Positions 22,057 through 23,331 of a stretch of 23,331 nucleotides of DNA are shown here, in pieces. Each line of letters begins with the position of its first letter. Position 1 is the stretch's first letter. The position numbers and the translations under genes are program-made. The notes beneath the pieces were generated by a model. It saw only the letters and a program-made list of their open reading frames with translations, was not told the DNA's origin and made no database searches. Source of the stretch: a virus; IMG/VR virus record IMGVR_UViG_3300029787_000345, positions 1-23,331 of that record; one strand, 5' to 3'.

Positions 22057-23331
22057 TGACCAGCCCTATAAAATCACCGAGTGGCGTCAAAACCAAAGCC
22101 TACTCCTACGAGAACTTCCAAGGTCTCGACACATCGAGGGACATCACGTCCCTCGATACGGGCAAGCAGCAGCATCTATCCAAAATGATAAACGCCACAT
22201 GTGACTGGCGCGGACAAATGGTTCGAGACGCATCAGCCAAGTTTCGCAAGGGTGAGTTCGTTACCAAACACATCAAGTTTTTTGGAGATGATGAGACCGT
22301 CTGGATTGAGCAGACTGGTTCTGGCCTGACATTGCGCTCTGACAGGGACCACACCTTGGTGGACGCGCACCCCACGTCTGCCATTGTCGCGTCAACAGTC
22401 TTTAACCAAGCGGTACAATTTACATCTCGCTTCAGACCTATGTACCGATACAACGGCATCAACTTTGAACGCAATCAGTCTCCCTCGATCAACAATATGT
22501 TCCCAGCATACTGCGCGTCTGTACAAAGACGTCTGGCAGTTGCAGGCATCCCTGGCCGCGAAACCCAAATCCACTTCAGTCGCGTCGACCAAGACGAAAT
22601 CTTCCCAGACGACGAAGAAGATGGCAGCACCAACGTACTCCGCGCTGGCTTCATCGACATCGCAAACCTGCTCGGCTCCGCAGACACCATCACTGGCCTC
22701 GGATCATTCGAGCAAAACAGGCTGGTAGCCTTCACGGCAGACCGCGCAATCATCTTCAAGATCGACCCAAACATCGACAACTGGCTAATTGACGACAACG
22801 CAAACATCAACATTGGCTGCGCCAGCCACAACACCATCGTCAATGCTGGCACAGACTTGCTCTTCTGCTCACGATCCGGCATCCACTCGATCAAACGCTC
22901 AGAAGAGAACGGCATCCTTGTCTTTAGCTACAGCATGTCTGACAAGGTCGACATTCTATATCGTGAACTCTTCCGATCCGTCCCTAACCCAGAAGAGATC
23001 AGCGCGGTCTTCGATCAGGACACTGCCCAATACCACGTCTTCTTTCCACAAGACGGTGACTTCCTGTGTAAACGCCTAACTTTGGCCATGAACCCAGAAG
23101 GGGGCGAGGCTCAACCCAAGTTCAGCACGGGTGACTTCCTCAACTCTCGTTGCGGAGACTTTCTCAATGGCAAGATGGTGCTCGGTACGTCTGGCGGCGC
23201 ATTTGAAGTCTTGAAAATAGAAGACGTAGATAACGCAGCCGTTACCCCAGAATTAGACATCACAACACCATTGCTATGGCACGGATCACTTGAGTCAACC
23301 AAGGAGACAAACAGCATAATCCTGCAAGCTG
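22056..23331 (+). CDS. Putative tail hub/tube stabilisation protein (P22 gp10 / T7 gp12-like), partial
   Basis: The open frame runs from ATG 22056, overlapping the adaptor stop (TAATG), to the right edge: 425 codons, no stop. The N-terminus has YENFQGLDTSRDITSLDTGK, common in podovirus hub proteins, which bind the adaptor early in the chain. It then has beta-propeller-like blades: VAFTADRAIIFKIDPNIDNW, IGCASHNTIVNAGTDLLFCS and RSGIHSIKR, then YHVFFPQDGDFLCKRLTL and GDFLNGKMVLGTSGGAFEVL. The family is typically 450-800 aa, so the C-terminus is missing. It completes the short tail tube. Named by pattern and order. Confidence 0.75.
   Translation, partial: MTSPIKSPSGVKTKAYSYENFQGLDTSRDITSLDTGKQQHLSKMINATCDWRGQMVRDASAKFRKGEFVTKHIKFFGDDETVWIEQTGSGLTLRSDRDHTLVDAHPTSAIVASTVFNQAVQFTSRFRPMYRYNGINFERNQSPSINNMFPAYCASVQRRLAVAGIPGRETQIHFSRVDQDEIFPDDEEDGSTNVLRAGFIDIANLLGSADTITGLGSFEQNRLVAFTADRAIIFKIDPNIDNWLIDDNANINIGCASHNTIVNAGTDLLFCSRSGIHSIKRSEENGILVFSYSMSDKVDILYRELFRSVPNPEEISAVFDQDTAQYHVFFPQDGDFLCKRLTLAMNPEGGEAQPKFSTGDFLNSRCGDFLNGKMVLGTSGGAFEVLKIEDVDNAAVTPELDITTPLLWHGSLESTKETNSIILQA

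Overview
This window is a 23.3 kb piece of a tailed bacteriophage (Caudoviricetes) genome. The case rests on a complete large terminase, a portal, a scaffold/major-capsid pair, head-tail connector genes and two large peptidase-S74 tail fibres. The portal type, the adaptor plus beta-propeller-like hub genes, and the absence of a tape-measure gene in the window point to a short-tailed (podovirus-like) particle, although a tape measure could lie outside. The CobS/CobT-like pair and the S74 fibres with their small companion genes are typical of marine phages. Moderate GC, with C-ending codons in the head genes, would fit an alphaproteobacterial host (Rhodobacteraceae or SAR116-like), but the host is inference only. 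I see no integrase, repressor, tRNA or CRISPR array in the window.

Layout. Positions 1-5018 are transcribed leftward. The outermost unit is a CobS-like AAA+ ATPase followed by a CobT-like protein that runs off the left edge. It has its own sigma70-like promoter at 3154-3183. Next come small leftward genes: a 65-aa single-gene unit with a terminator, a tightly packed four-gene cluster (membrane protein, 44-aa protein, Cys4 protein, acidic protein), and a 135-aa Ala/Lys-rich protein with its own strong terminator. The two single-gene units share a bipartite, palindrome-centred leader element (3521-3576 and 5069-5115).

Positions 5019-5447 are a gene-free, divergent strand-switch region with GC-rich nested inverted repeats just upstream of the packaging genes.

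Positions 5448-23331 are transcribed rightward: putative small terminase (N-terminal Cys4 motif, TTG start), a small ORF, large terminase, portal and a short coiled-coil gene. Then follows a 7.7 kb fibre cassette (10027-17735): two S74 fibres with four small genes between them. After it come a small membrane/coiled-coil protein, a 38-aa basic peptide, a 90-aa protein, a scaffold-like protein, a 26-aa membrane micro-ORF, a structured leader, the SU10-type major capsid protein with a strong terminator, a Lys-rich N-terminus protein, a head-tail adaptor, and a tail hub/tube protein cut by the right edge.

How it works together. The rightward genes encode DNA packaging, head assembly, connector and adsorption apparatus. 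Stop/start overlaps (9758, 10027, 14126, 14458, 14874, 19561, 22056) imply translational coupling. The fibre cassette sits between portal and scaffold rather than after the tail genes. Base composition shifts at a 20-nt sequence shared by both fibre genes, consistent with exchange of the distal receptor-binding parts. The leftward genes are probably early or host-interaction functions; the role of the CobS/CobT pair in phages is not established. The octamer GGACGACC recurs in noncoding DNA, twice directly abutting a stop codon (large terminase, major capsid).
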